Assembly (NCBI GenBank): GCA_031253995.1
Contig: JAIRVG010000092.1
Coordinates: 1-41,091, forward strand
Length of the DNA stretch: 41,091 nucleotides
Reading direction: 5' to 3'
Origin: Paucimonas sp.
GTDB taxonomy: Bacteria > Pseudomonadota > Gammaproteobacteria > Pseudomonadales > Pseudomonadaceae
The first letter of the stretch is position 1; each line of letters starts with the position of its first letter. This document shows positions 33,959-41,091 of the stretch, one piece after another. The notes below the pieces were generated by a model that searched no databases, was not told the DNA's origin, and saw only the letters and a program-made list of their open reading frames with translations. The position numbers were made by a program, and so were the translations under genes.

Positions 33959-35152
33959 TCACAGTACGGGCTGGACGATGCACCACTGCGGTGTCACGTC
34001 CTGCACCATAAGAAGTTGGGGTTGCTTGTCAGTCGTCGCTTGCTCAGCGGCGACGATCAGTGACAGGTTGCCTACCGCGCTGCCAGGGGCACCGAGGGTT
34101 TGGTCCAGGCACAGGCAGGTATCGTTCGACAGCGCGCGACCGGCCTTTGCCAACGCCATGGACATTTCGTGCAACCGGGGTGCTGGCACCTGGGCCTGCC
34201 AGGCAAAAGGCAGGCCGTCATCAGTCACCCGCCCCCACAGCAGGACTTCACGCAGTGACTGGGGCTCGGCAGTCATCGCGACCGGCCGATGGACCCAGGC
34301 AGCAGGCTGCAGGCCCTGCGCCTGGCAGAACCCGGCCCGCGCCAGCAACACCACCGAGATCGACTCTGCCTGATCGGCGACAGGGCGATCGAACAGACTG
34401 AACTCGACGGACAGCACCAGCGCAAAGGCCTTTTCCTGGTCGAGCCAGCTGTCCAGCCAAAGCAGACCGTCCTCATCGCTTGCCACACGCGCCGACTCGA
34501 TGTTCAGGCCCTTTCGCTGGGCAAAGGACTGCCAGATCTTGAGCACATCCTCATCGGCAAGCAGCGCGTTATGACGAATCCTGACCTGGACAGGCTGACC
34601 GGGAAACAAGCGGTTCAAATCCACGGCCGGCGCGGCGAGTACGCGCTCAAGCCACATGTCCACCCGCTGCGGGTACGCCTCGGGAGGATACGATTGCGGG
34701 TCGACCAACGGGCTCCAGCGCATCGTCGCGTTGTTGAAGGGCAGGAACACCGTCTGGAGCGGTTTTTTGCCATTGCGCAGAGACGCCGCCAGATGCTCGC
34801 TGCCGCCTGCGGTGCAATACGATGACGCCAGCAAGGCAATCGGCTGACGACCCTGGTCGACAAGCTGCGACTCCAGGTCCGACCGCGCACGGTTCCAGCC
34901 GGTGACGTAAGCCTCGCGAGTTTCATGAGCGAGCAGGCGCAGCCCGTACAGGAACAGTCCGAGGATCAACGGCAGCGCCAAGGCGCGGCTCCAGAACGAT
35001 GTGGAATCCGACCACTGCTCACCGGTGTGGAACAGCAGCGTCAGGCCGAAGCCTGTAGCCGTACACAGCACGACCAGCAGGAACCAGCGCACCTTGCCGG
35101 GAAAGGGAGGCGGAGGGAGTTTGTCGGGAAGCTCACGCAGATTGACTGGCAT
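33959..35152 (-). CDS. Unknown two-TM protein of the T6SS effector operon
   Basis: Product of 397 aa that I do not recognise. It has a proline-rich start (LPPPPFPG), two membrane helices (about 22-40 and 56-73) and a soluble domain of about 320 residues with alternating hydrophobic strands and helices (QPIALLASSYCTAGG; WLDQEKAFALVLSVEFSLF; SISVVLLARAGF), suggesting two repeated alpha/beta units. Such a layout recalls the lipase adaptor Tla3, but I saw no specific motif. AGGAG precedes the ATG at 35152. It lies 19 bp before the TssM-like gene, so the two probably work together at the inner membrane. Confidence 0.75.
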   Translation of the reverse strand: MPVNLRELPDKLPPPPFPGKVRWFLLVVLCTATGFGLTLLFHTGEQWSDSTSFWSRALALPLILGLFLYGLRLLAHETREAYVTGWNRARSDLESQLVDQGRQPIALLASSYCTAGGSEHLAASLRNGKKPLQTVFLPFNNATMRWSPLVDPQSYPPEAYPQRVDMWLERVLAAPAVDLNRLFPGQPVQVRIRHNALLADEDVLKIWQSFAQRKGLNIESARVASDEDGLLWLDSWLDQEKAFALVLSVEFSLFDRPVADQAESISVVLLARAGFCQAQGLQPAAWVHRPVAMTAEPQSLREVLLWGRVTDDGLPFAWQAQVPAPRLHEMSMALAKAGRALSNDTCLCLDQTLGAPGSAVGNLSLIVAAEQATTDKQPQLLMVQDVTPQWCIVQPVL

Positions 35153-35230
35153 AGTGCGCCCTCCTCTGCGTGATGAGGATCCGGTAGTGCTCCGCCCCAG
35201 TGCCGCCACGACTGACCAACTGCAGTAAGG

Positions 35231-36508
35231 TCATCCCAGCAAACCCCACTTCACCTGCATCGGTCCTTTCACCAATTTCCTGGGCAAAGGCCAGACACGG
35301 TAGATGTAGTAGCTGCCCTCCGGGTGGGGCATCAGATCCCCTTCATTGAAATGCTGGATCAGCTCATCGTTCTGAACCCAGCTTTCCGGCCACATGACTT
35401 TCCAGTACCCCTCCTGCGGGCATGGCTGGTTGCTTTCACAGGTTGCTGCCGGGAAGTACTCGGCTTTAAACGCCGGTGAGCCTGGCATAGGCCTTCCAGT
35501 CGCAGGATCCAGTCCTTTTTCCTTGGCAAGTTTCTCGATCAGCCACTCATCCGGCTTGGGTGGGGGGAAATTGGCGAGGCGTTCCTCAAGCCATTGGAGT
35601 TTGCCGTCCCATGAGGGAAGTTTTGCAGGGGGCAGTGGAACGATTTGGTCAATTTCCGGAACTTTTGGCTTGGCATATGAGTAGTTGGCGAGAACTTTCC
35701 AGATTTTTTTGTAGCGCTCAGCCCGTTCCTGATCTTCTTCTTGGCCCATGTAATAAAGCTCATCGGTAGGCGGCGGGTTACGAAAAGCTTTCCCCAACCA
35801 ACTTGCTCCGCTCTCGTCCCCTGAACTAGCCCCAAGCTGGAACATCTGTAGAGCGCCCACATAGTCCCCCTTTGATTTTAAGTCGATGGCTAAAGACACG
35901 GCAGCTTTCGCATGTCCCTGTTCCGCAGCACACCGGTACATTTTTTTCGCTACTTCAGGAGCAGTACGTGCCCGCCCAAGCTTCTCCGCCAGATAATACT
36001 GTGCTTGCGCACTACCTTTATCCGCTGCCTTCTTGAAATATCGCAATGCCATTTCCTCATCCTGCTCCAAGCCCGCTGCTCCTCGCTGAAGAAAAAAGGC
36101 AATCAGGTAGTAACCTGTAGCTACGTCGCTATCAACGAGATCCTGACTAAAGCGCAAATGCTCGTGCGACCGGACATGGAAGCGACCGCGCATGGAGCCG
36201 TTCTGCAAATTGATATTGGCTTTGGCATGGCCATGCTCAGCGGCAATTCGATACAGCCTCTCGATTTCGAGATCGACTGTCACATCACGCTTTAACTGGT
36301 TATTTTTTTGTATCCACCTGGCATAATCAAAAAGCTCATTTACGCTAGAGTGCACTTCTGGAAAAACCTCAGGACTACAATCAAATTTAATTTTTTCAAC
36401 CACATCAACCATAGAATGAACCTCACCCTGTCGTTCCACAGATATAGTTTTCCCACTTTGATCGCACCCCATTAACAGCAGGACTGCCAACACAGTTACT
36501 CGCATCAT
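35231..36508 (-). CDS. Sel1-repeat lipoprotein, probable Tli5 immunity protein (copy 1)
   Basis: Product of 425 aa. A lipoprotein signal peptide (VLAVLLLMGC, Cys at about residue 15) is followed by several Sel1/TPR-like repeats (about 85-230: AAEHGHAKANINLQNG, AADKGSAQAQYYLAEKL, AAEQGHAKAAVSLA) and a unique C-terminal domain with a Cys pair (TCESNQPC). Immunity proteins of Tle5 phospholipase D effectors in P. aeruginosa are Sel1-repeat proteins acting in the periplasm, and this gene lies in the same operon as such an effector. AAGGA lies six bases before the ATG at 36508; a second ATG at 36505 is equally possible. Base composition is clearly AT-richer than the neighbours. Confidence 0.82.
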   Translation of the reverse strand: MMRVTVLAVLLLMGCDQSGKTISVERQGEVHSMVDVVEKIKFDCSPEVFPEVHSSVNELFDYARWIQKNNQLKRDVTVDLEIERLYRIAAEHGHAKANINLQNGSMRGRFHVRSHEHLRFSQDLVDSDVATGYYLIAFFLQRGAAGLEQDEEMALRYFKKAADKGSAQAQYYLAEKLGRARTAPEVAKKMYRCAAEQGHAKAAVSLAIDLKSKGDYVGALQMFQLGASSGDESGASWLGKAFRNPPPTDELYYMGQEEDQERAERYKKIWKVLANYSYAKPKVPEIDQIVPLPPAKLPSWDGKLQWLEERLANFPPPKPDEWLIEKLAKEKGLDPATGRPMPGSPAFKAEYFPAATCESNQPCPQEGYWKVMWPESWVQNDELIQHFNEGDLMPHPEGSYYIYRVWPLPRKLVKGPMQVKWGLLG

Positions 36509-36602
36509 TCGAGGTCCTTCAAAGAGGCTTATCAAAGAAAAAGCACTATCAGCGGAGCATCACGAATCGACGTGACGCCACGACTGACCAACTGCGGTGC
36601 CG

Positions 36603-37880
36603 TCATCCCAGCAACCCCCACTTCACCTGCATCGGTCCCTTCACCAATTTCCTGGGCAAAGGCCAGACACGGTGGATGTAGTAGTTGCCCTCCGGATGGG
36701 GCATCAAATCCCCTTCATTGAAATGCTGGATCAGCTCATCGTTCTGAACCCAGCTTTCCGGCCACATGACTTTCCAGTAGCCCTCCTGCGGGCAAGGGTG
36801 GTTACTTTCACAGGTTGCCGCCGGGAAATACTCGGCGCGGAAGGCCGGGGAACCGGGTTGGGGTTTTCCAGTTTTCGGGTCAAGGCCCTTTGCTTTGGCC
36901 AGTTTTTCGATCAGCCATTCATCCGGCTTGGGTGGCGGGATATTGGCGAGGTACTCTTCAACCCATTGGAGTTTTCCGTCCCATGGGGGGAGTTTGGCGG
37001 GTGGGAGGGGAACGATTTCGTCGATTTCTGGAACAGTTGGGCTGGCGTAAGAATAATTGGCGAGGATGCTCCAGATTTTTTTATAACGGTCGGCGCGCTC
37101 AGTATCTTCTTCCTGTCCAATATAATAAATCTCATCGGTTGGCAGTAGACCTTGAAAAGCCTTTCCCAAGCGACTTGCTGCACTTGGGTTACCGGCCTTA
37201 ACTCCCATCTGAAGTACCTGCACTGCATCCTCATAAGAACGCTGGTATTTCAAACGAATCGCCGCAGCAACAGCCGCCTCTCCATCTCCTTGCTCAGCAG
37301 CGCATCGACGCATTCGTGCGGCTGTTTTCGGGGCAATTTGAATAGGCGCCAGTTTGTCGCCTACATAGCGCTGAGCCTGAGAGTTTCCTTCCACTGCAGC
37401 CTTGTAGAAGTAGCGAAAAGCCATATCCTTGTCTATATCCAGCCCTGCAGAGCCCTGCTGAAGGAAGATAGCCACAAAATAATATCCCGTCGCAACGCCA
37501 CTATCGATCAACTCTTGGCTGAGACGTAGATGCTCCCCCCCAAGCAGCCTGAAGTGCCGCCGTATACTACCATTCTGCAAATTTATATTTGCCTTGGCGT
37601 GACCATTCTCTGCAGCGACGCGATAAAGACGCTCTATTTCTTGATTAACCGACTCATCCCTTTGCAGCAGATTTTTTTTCTGCAGCCATCGAGCATATTT
37701 GAATAGCTTATCCGAATTTTCGTCGTTTTCCGGAAGCACTTCGTACTTGCACGCAAACGCAAGCCTTTCATCCACGAGTTTCAAAGATGGCATACTATCC
37801 CCCCCATCTGGAAATACAAAACCCTCATCACGATCACAGGCCGCGACAAGTAAGAGAACCAAGATAAGGTGCAATCGCAT
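36603..37880 (-). CDS. Sel1-repeat lipoprotein, probable Tli5 immunity protein (copy 2)
   Basis: Product of 425 aa, paralogous to the gene at 35231-36508 along its whole length. It starts with a lipobox signal (LVLLLVAACD), has the same Sel1-type repeats (AAENGHAKANINLQNG, AAVEGNSQAQRYVGDKL, AAEQGDGEAAVAAA), and in the last 83 residues differs from copy 1 at only four positions. The N-terminal two thirds differ much more. Its ATG shares one base with the stop of the phospholipase gene (TGATG), tight coupling as expected for toxin and antidote, so this copy is the better candidate for the cognate immunity protein. Confidence 0.85.
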   Translation of the reverse strand: MRLHLILVLLLVAACDRDEGFVFPDGGDSMPSLKLVDERLAFACKYEVLPENDENSDKLFKYARWLQKKNLLQRDESVNQEIERLYRVAAENGHAKANINLQNGSIRRHFRLLGGEHLRLSQELIDSGVATGYYFVAIFLQQGSAGLDIDKDMAFRYFYKAAVEGNSQAQRYVGDKLAPIQIAPKTAARMRRCAAEQGDGEAAVAAAIRLKYQRSYEDAVQVLQMGVKAGNPSAASRLGKAFQGLLPTDEIYYIGQEEDTERADRYKKIWSILANYSYASPTVPEIDEIVPLPPAKLPPWDGKLQWVEEYLANIPPPKPDEWLIEKLAKAKGLDPKTGKPQPGSPAFRAEYFPAATCESNHPCPQEGYWKVMWPESWVQNDELIQHFNEGDLMPHPEGNYYIHRVWPLPRKLVKGPMQVKWGLLG

Positions 37881-39661
37881 CAGTCCTGATCCTTGACAAC
37901 CGCATCACCAAAATAAAACTCGACTAGAGGTGTGCTTGGCCCGAGCTTATTTGCCAAGCGATCTTTATTTTCGTCGACTAAATCTTGCCACTCATAAAAT
38001 GCTTCAGCCGGATTATCCTGCGCTCCCCTTCCCCCGGTATGCAGATCCCACAACCGCCGCCTCAAATCCCGTGTCACACTCACCCACTCATGCGCAACAT
38101 TCATCTCCGTATCAACCTGCATGCTGCGCGTATTGATATTGGCCGAGCCCAGCGTGGTGAACACGTCATTCACGATCATCAACTTGGAATGGATATAAAC
38201 CGGCATCCAGTCCTGCCACTCCGTGGTATCAGGCGCGACCAGTGAACAGATATGCACCTTGAGCCCGGGAATGGTTTCGGGACGCACGGTGTCCTTTTCG
38301 ATGTCGTCAATTTGCTGATCGAGCTTGATCTTTCCACCCCGATCGCGTGGGTCCGTTGGTGGTGGCACGGTGTCAGTGGCTTTCCTGATCCTTTTCAGTT
38401 TGGTCACCTCCGGCATGGTGTCAGCGCGCCCAAGGCTCTCGACCATGCGCTGGGTATTGGCGATACCAGGACCGATACCATCGGTGGCGGCATTGGTAAT
38501 CACGAACAGATGCAGCGGGCCATGCTTGCCCGGATCGCGTCCGGCCGCCGTCTGTTTGGCCGCGATCTCCTTGATCTTGTCGGCCATGGGCGGCCAGCGG
38601 AAATACTGGTTCTCGATATAGATGAACTGGGTCGCGTTGTTCACCGCCTGCATGTACATACGCTCGATATCACGGATACCCGCCTGGGCCTGGGTCCGCA
38701 GCAACTGCGCCAGTTGCGGGGTGCCCTCCCGGGTCCGCAGCCGGCTGGCCAGTTCCTGGGACGATCTCAGGCCCAGCAGTTCTTCACCGGTCTCCATGAA
38801 CCAGGAGTGCGCGAAGTTGTGGTGCAGATGCTCCAGGATCGGCCCGGTCAACCGGCTGGAGATGTCCTGGCGTGGCTTGTCGCCGCGTGGGCCGCGGTTG
38901 GGGGCCAGCTTGTCCCTCTCCGTGCGGTTGCGTGCCGAGTGGCGGTCCGTGTCCCAGTACTCGTCGAGCATGTTGTGGCCCATGACGAAACCGACGGCGA
39001 CTTCAGGCTGCTCGTAATCCACCAACACCGTTTTCTGGTGGTGGGTGACGGTGGCCGCCATGATGCTCTTGGTTTCCAGGCTGAGCTCACGGTCCAGCGC
39101 GTTCCGGTCGACATCGTTGAAGATCCGGTTGCGCTCCGCCGCAGTGAAGCCGCGGCTGACGAACAACGGAATACCGTCCTTGGCCTTCGCAGGTGCCGCC
39201 TGGTCACGAACGGAGCACTCGGCAAACCATGCCCGGTCATAGGCGTATTGCTCGTCGGTCGAGCTTTGGAGGACGCGGTCACCAAGGCGTAGATTGCCCT
39301 TGCCCGGCAAGTTTGCCTCACCGCCCAGGCCCGCCGTGTTGAAGGGCATCTCCCAGCCGAGGATGCGTACCCGTACACCTTCCCTGGCCTTGCGTTTCAG
39401 CAGTTCACCGATGCTGAGAGCCTGGCCATCACGGATGAAATACATCGAGGGCTGGAAGCCCCAGCAACTGATGTCGATGCTTTTTTGAGCGCCGGCAATG
39501 GCTTCGTGTACTGCCCGAAAGGCCTCCTCGCCATTGACCAGCGGATGGAACGTTGCCTTCGCCGGATGGTATTCGGTGTGCTGCACGAACCAAGGCGACG
39601 TGCACCTGGCCTTGCTGGTGTGTTTGAGGCAGATGGGGACAACGATGTCTTCCTGGGTCAT
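37880..39661 (-). CDS. Type VI effector, phospholipase D (Tle5/PldB-like)
   Basis: Product of 593 aa with the phospholipase D fold. The first HKD motif is HQKTVLVD (His208, Lys210, Asp215) followed by GHN; the second is HSKLMIVN (His491, Lys493) followed by GSANIN, with Asn498 where Asp is usual. Tle5 enzymes such as P. aeruginosa PldA/PldB are delivered by T6SS and cleave membrane phospholipids of rivals. No signal peptide is present, in line with T6SS delivery. The ATG at 39661 has AGGAG seven bases upstream and shares a base with the vgrG stop; a GTG at 39664 is less well spaced. The gene follows vgrG and precedes the immunity pair. Confidence 0.92.
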   Translation of the reverse strand: MTQEDIVVPICLKHTSKARCTSPWFVQHTEYHPAKATFHPLVNGEEAFRAVHEAIAGAQKSIDISCWGFQPSMYFIRDGQALSIGELLKRKAREGVRVRILGWEMPFNTAGLGGEANLPGKGNLRLGDRVLQSSTDEQYAYDRAWFAECSVRDQAAPAKAKDGIPLFVSRGFTAAERNRIFNDVDRNALDRELSLETKSIMAATVTHHQKTVLVDYEQPEVAVGFVMGHNMLDEYWDTDRHSARNRTERDKLAPNRGPRGDKPRQDISSRLTGPILEHLHHNFAHSWFMETGEELLGLRSSQELASRLRTREGTPQLAQLLRTQAQAGIRDIERMYMQAVNNATQFIYIENQYFRWPPMADKIKEIAAKQTAAGRDPGKHGPLHLFVITNAATDGIGPGIANTQRMVESLGRADTMPEVTKLKRIRKATDTVPPPTDPRDRGGKIKLDQQIDDIEKDTVRPETIPGLKVHICSLVAPDTTEWQDWMPVYIHSKLMIVNDVFTTLGSANINTRSMQVDTEMNVAHEWVSVTRDLRRRLWDLHTGGRGAQDNPAEAFYEWQDLVDENKDRLANKLGPSTPLVEFYFGDAVVKDQD

Positions 39662-41091
39662 CACGCTTCTCCTTGAGTGTCGGGGGTTCCGCTCAGCAAC
39701 TCCGAATAAACCGCGCGCTGCTCGGTGTGACTCGCCGGCGGGATGAGGTCACTCGCGGTCCTGGACCTGTGGTTCTGCAAGCCGTCGTTGGCCAGTTCGG
39801 CCTGCTGCGGATTGCTGTAGTCTCCGGGCACTGGCAACTGGTAGCTGACGCCGTTCAGCATCTGCAGGCGGTAGGAATGGGTAACCACCTCGTGGTCTAT
39901 GCGGACTTGCCCTTGCTCGTTCAGCACGCCCTCCCCGAGCAATGCCGAACCGGCGAACAGTTGATAAGGCATACCCGCCCAGCCCATGCCCGACGCGTTC
40001 GGGGCTTGATCGATGGTGAACAGCAGCGGTTGCTTGAACTGGCTCAACGGATACTCCGGATGCGCCGCGCTCATGCTCGCCGCCCCGGTGAATGCCACAT
40101 GCGCCGCCTTGACGTTGTAATCGCCCTCGGTCCCCGCCTCGATGCGACAGGGATCAAGCGTCAGGTAACTCCCCCCGGCATTCAGCGTGATCTTCTTCTT
40201 CGCAACGATGCGGATCTCATCCTCGGTACTGGTGATCTCCAGCCCCTGCCGCGCCATGATCCCCAGCGTGTCGTTCTGCGCCTGGATCTGCACCGGGCCC
40301 TGGTTGGCCACCAGCTTGATACCCAGCTTGCGCACGAACAGGCTGAGTCCCTGGCCGACACCGATGAACAGGCGCTTGACCACGCTCATGTCGGCATGGC
40401 CGCCCGCGTTGAGCATCAGGTTGTCTTGTGCCGCCAGTTGCAGGTGCCTGCCGCTGGTCACGGCCACGCCTTGCGGGGCGCTCAGCAGCAGGACCGCGGT
40501 TTTGAGTTGATCGAGATCGTTCCTGAGCAGGTCCAATTGCGCCTGTACATCAGCCGGGTCCACGCGGCAGGCCTGCGCGTCGGCCGAGAGGCTTTCCATT
40601 TCCTGACCCGCCTGTTGCAGGCGGTCCACGGCCTGCGCCATGTCCAGTACCTGACCCTGGGCGCCGGGTTGTGCATCGGCACTGATGAACAGCCCCTTTC
40701 CTGCCCTGAGCGCACCCCAGTGGTCACTGCGCAGCTCGAAACCTTCCCCGCGCTGCTTGCGCTGCCTGTCCACCAGATGCCCAAGATTCAGCTGGCTCTT
40801 GCCGGCAAAATCGGTACTGAGCTTGACGTGCTCCTTGCCCTTCTTGTCCTCCATCCGCAGCTTGTTGTTGCGCGGCGTCCTCAGCACGTTGCGCGTGTAG
40901 TTGTCGCGGTCGACGTGGTCCAGGTGCTCGCTGTCGTGCAGGGCGTGGGAAATGTAAGGGCGGTCCGGATCCCCCTGCTCGAAGGCGATCGCCACTTCGG
41001 TACCGGCGATCAGCGGGAAATGCAGGCCGTAGCGATGCCCCGCGTAGGACCGCGCCAGGCGCAGCGGCAGGCTTTCCAGTCCGCGCTCGCG
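39661..41091 (-). CDS. vgrG: VgrG spike protein (C-terminal 476 residues, 5' end outside window)
   Basis: The open frame runs to the window edge, so the N-terminal gp27-like part is missing. The visible part starts in the gp5/OB region (ARSYAGHRYGLHFPLIAGTEVAIAFEQGDPDRPYISHALHDS), followed by NNKLRMEDKKGKEHVKLSTDFAGKSQLNLGH, then the DUF2345 beta-helix (about residues 170-310 of this part). It ends in an extra domain (about 330-440: PLLFTIDQ...GMPYQLFAGSALLGEGVLNEQGQVRI) with the look of a transthyretin-like adaptor, which in other VgrGs carries the lipase. VgrG forms the tip of the T6SS needle. Its stop overlaps the phospholipase start. Confidence 0.92.
   Translation of the reverse strand, partial: RERGLESLPLRLARSYAGHRYGLHFPLIAGTEVAIAFEQGDPDRPYISHALHDSEHLDHVDRDNYTRNVLRTPRNNKLRMEDKKGKEHVKLSTDFAGKSQLNLGHLVDRQRKQRGEGFELRSDHWGALRAGKGLFISADAQPGAQGQVLDMAQAVDRLQQAGQEMESLSADAQACRVDPADVQAQLDLLRNDLDQLKTAVLLLSAPQGVAVTSGRHLQLAAQDNLMLNAGGHADMSVVKRLFIGVGQGLSLFVRKLGIKLVANQGPVQIQAQNDTLGIMARQGLEITSTEDEIRIVAKKKITLNAGGSYLTLDPCRIEAGTEGDYNVKAAHVAFTGAASMSAAHPEYPLSQFKQPLLFTIDQAPNASGMGWAGMPYQLFAGSALLGEGVLNEQGQVRIDHEVVTHSYRLQMLNGVSYQLPVPGDYSNPQQAELANDGLQNHRSRTASDLIPPASHTEQRAVYSELLSGTPDTQGEA

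Overview
The window looks like a chromosomal segment of a Pseudomonas, most likely of the P. fluorescens group. The grounds are a GC-rich, densely packed gene set, an SBW25-type wss (acetylated cellulose) operon, REP/REPIN palindromes between operons, and several genes of typical Pseudomonas type. No tRNA, rRNA, CRISPR array, insertion sequence or integrase was seen.

Layout. (1) 1-615: intergenic region with two REP/REPIN-type palindromes and a likely control region, including a good match to the FleQ box. (2) 616-15368 (+): nine tightly coupled genes, wssA to wssI. They encode a BcsQ-like ATPase, the cellulose synthase BcsA with a PilZ domain, BcsB, the endoglucanase BcsZ, the outer-membrane exporter BcsC, and an acetylation module (WssF, plus AlgF-, AlgI- and AlgJ/X-like WssG, WssH and WssI). 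The wssJ gene that ends the SBW25 operon is absent. (3) 15369-17220: a REPIN, a YdjM-like membrane hydrolase (-) and a small unknown protein. (4) 17394-19639 (+): a membrane-anchored histidine phosphatase (Ais-like), a PAP2 phosphatase and a TorF-type porin, tightly packed. (5) 19640-22261 (-): a globin-coupled diguanylate cyclase (DosC type) and an MBL-fold hydrolase. (6) 22410-25249 (+): an MFS/HlyD efflux pair. (7) 25269-27182: a nitrilase with a divergent LysR regulator. (8) 27183-30474: a REPIN, then an outer-membrane porin and a periplasmic arylsulfatase (-). (9) 30631-41091 (-): a type VI secretion effector module that runs off the window edge. Its order is vgrG (partial), a phospholipase D effector (Tle5 type), two tandem Sel1-repeat lipoproteins (probable Tli5 immunity proteins), an unknown two-TM protein and a TssM/IcmF-like protein.

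How the parts fit. c-di-GMP is a plausible common thread. BcsA has an intact PilZ signature, the wss upstream region carries a FleQ-like site, and a diguanylate cyclase with catalytic GGEEF and inhibitory RxxD motifs lies about 4 kb beyond the operon. The T6SS region is the best candidate for something less described. A VgrG with a C-terminal adaptor-like domain, its lipase and duplicated immunity genes are followed on the same strand by an uncharacterised membrane protein and a TssM-like protein without a recognisable P-loop, and no core T6SS genes are visible. All family assignments come from reading motifs in the translated sequence; no database search was run.
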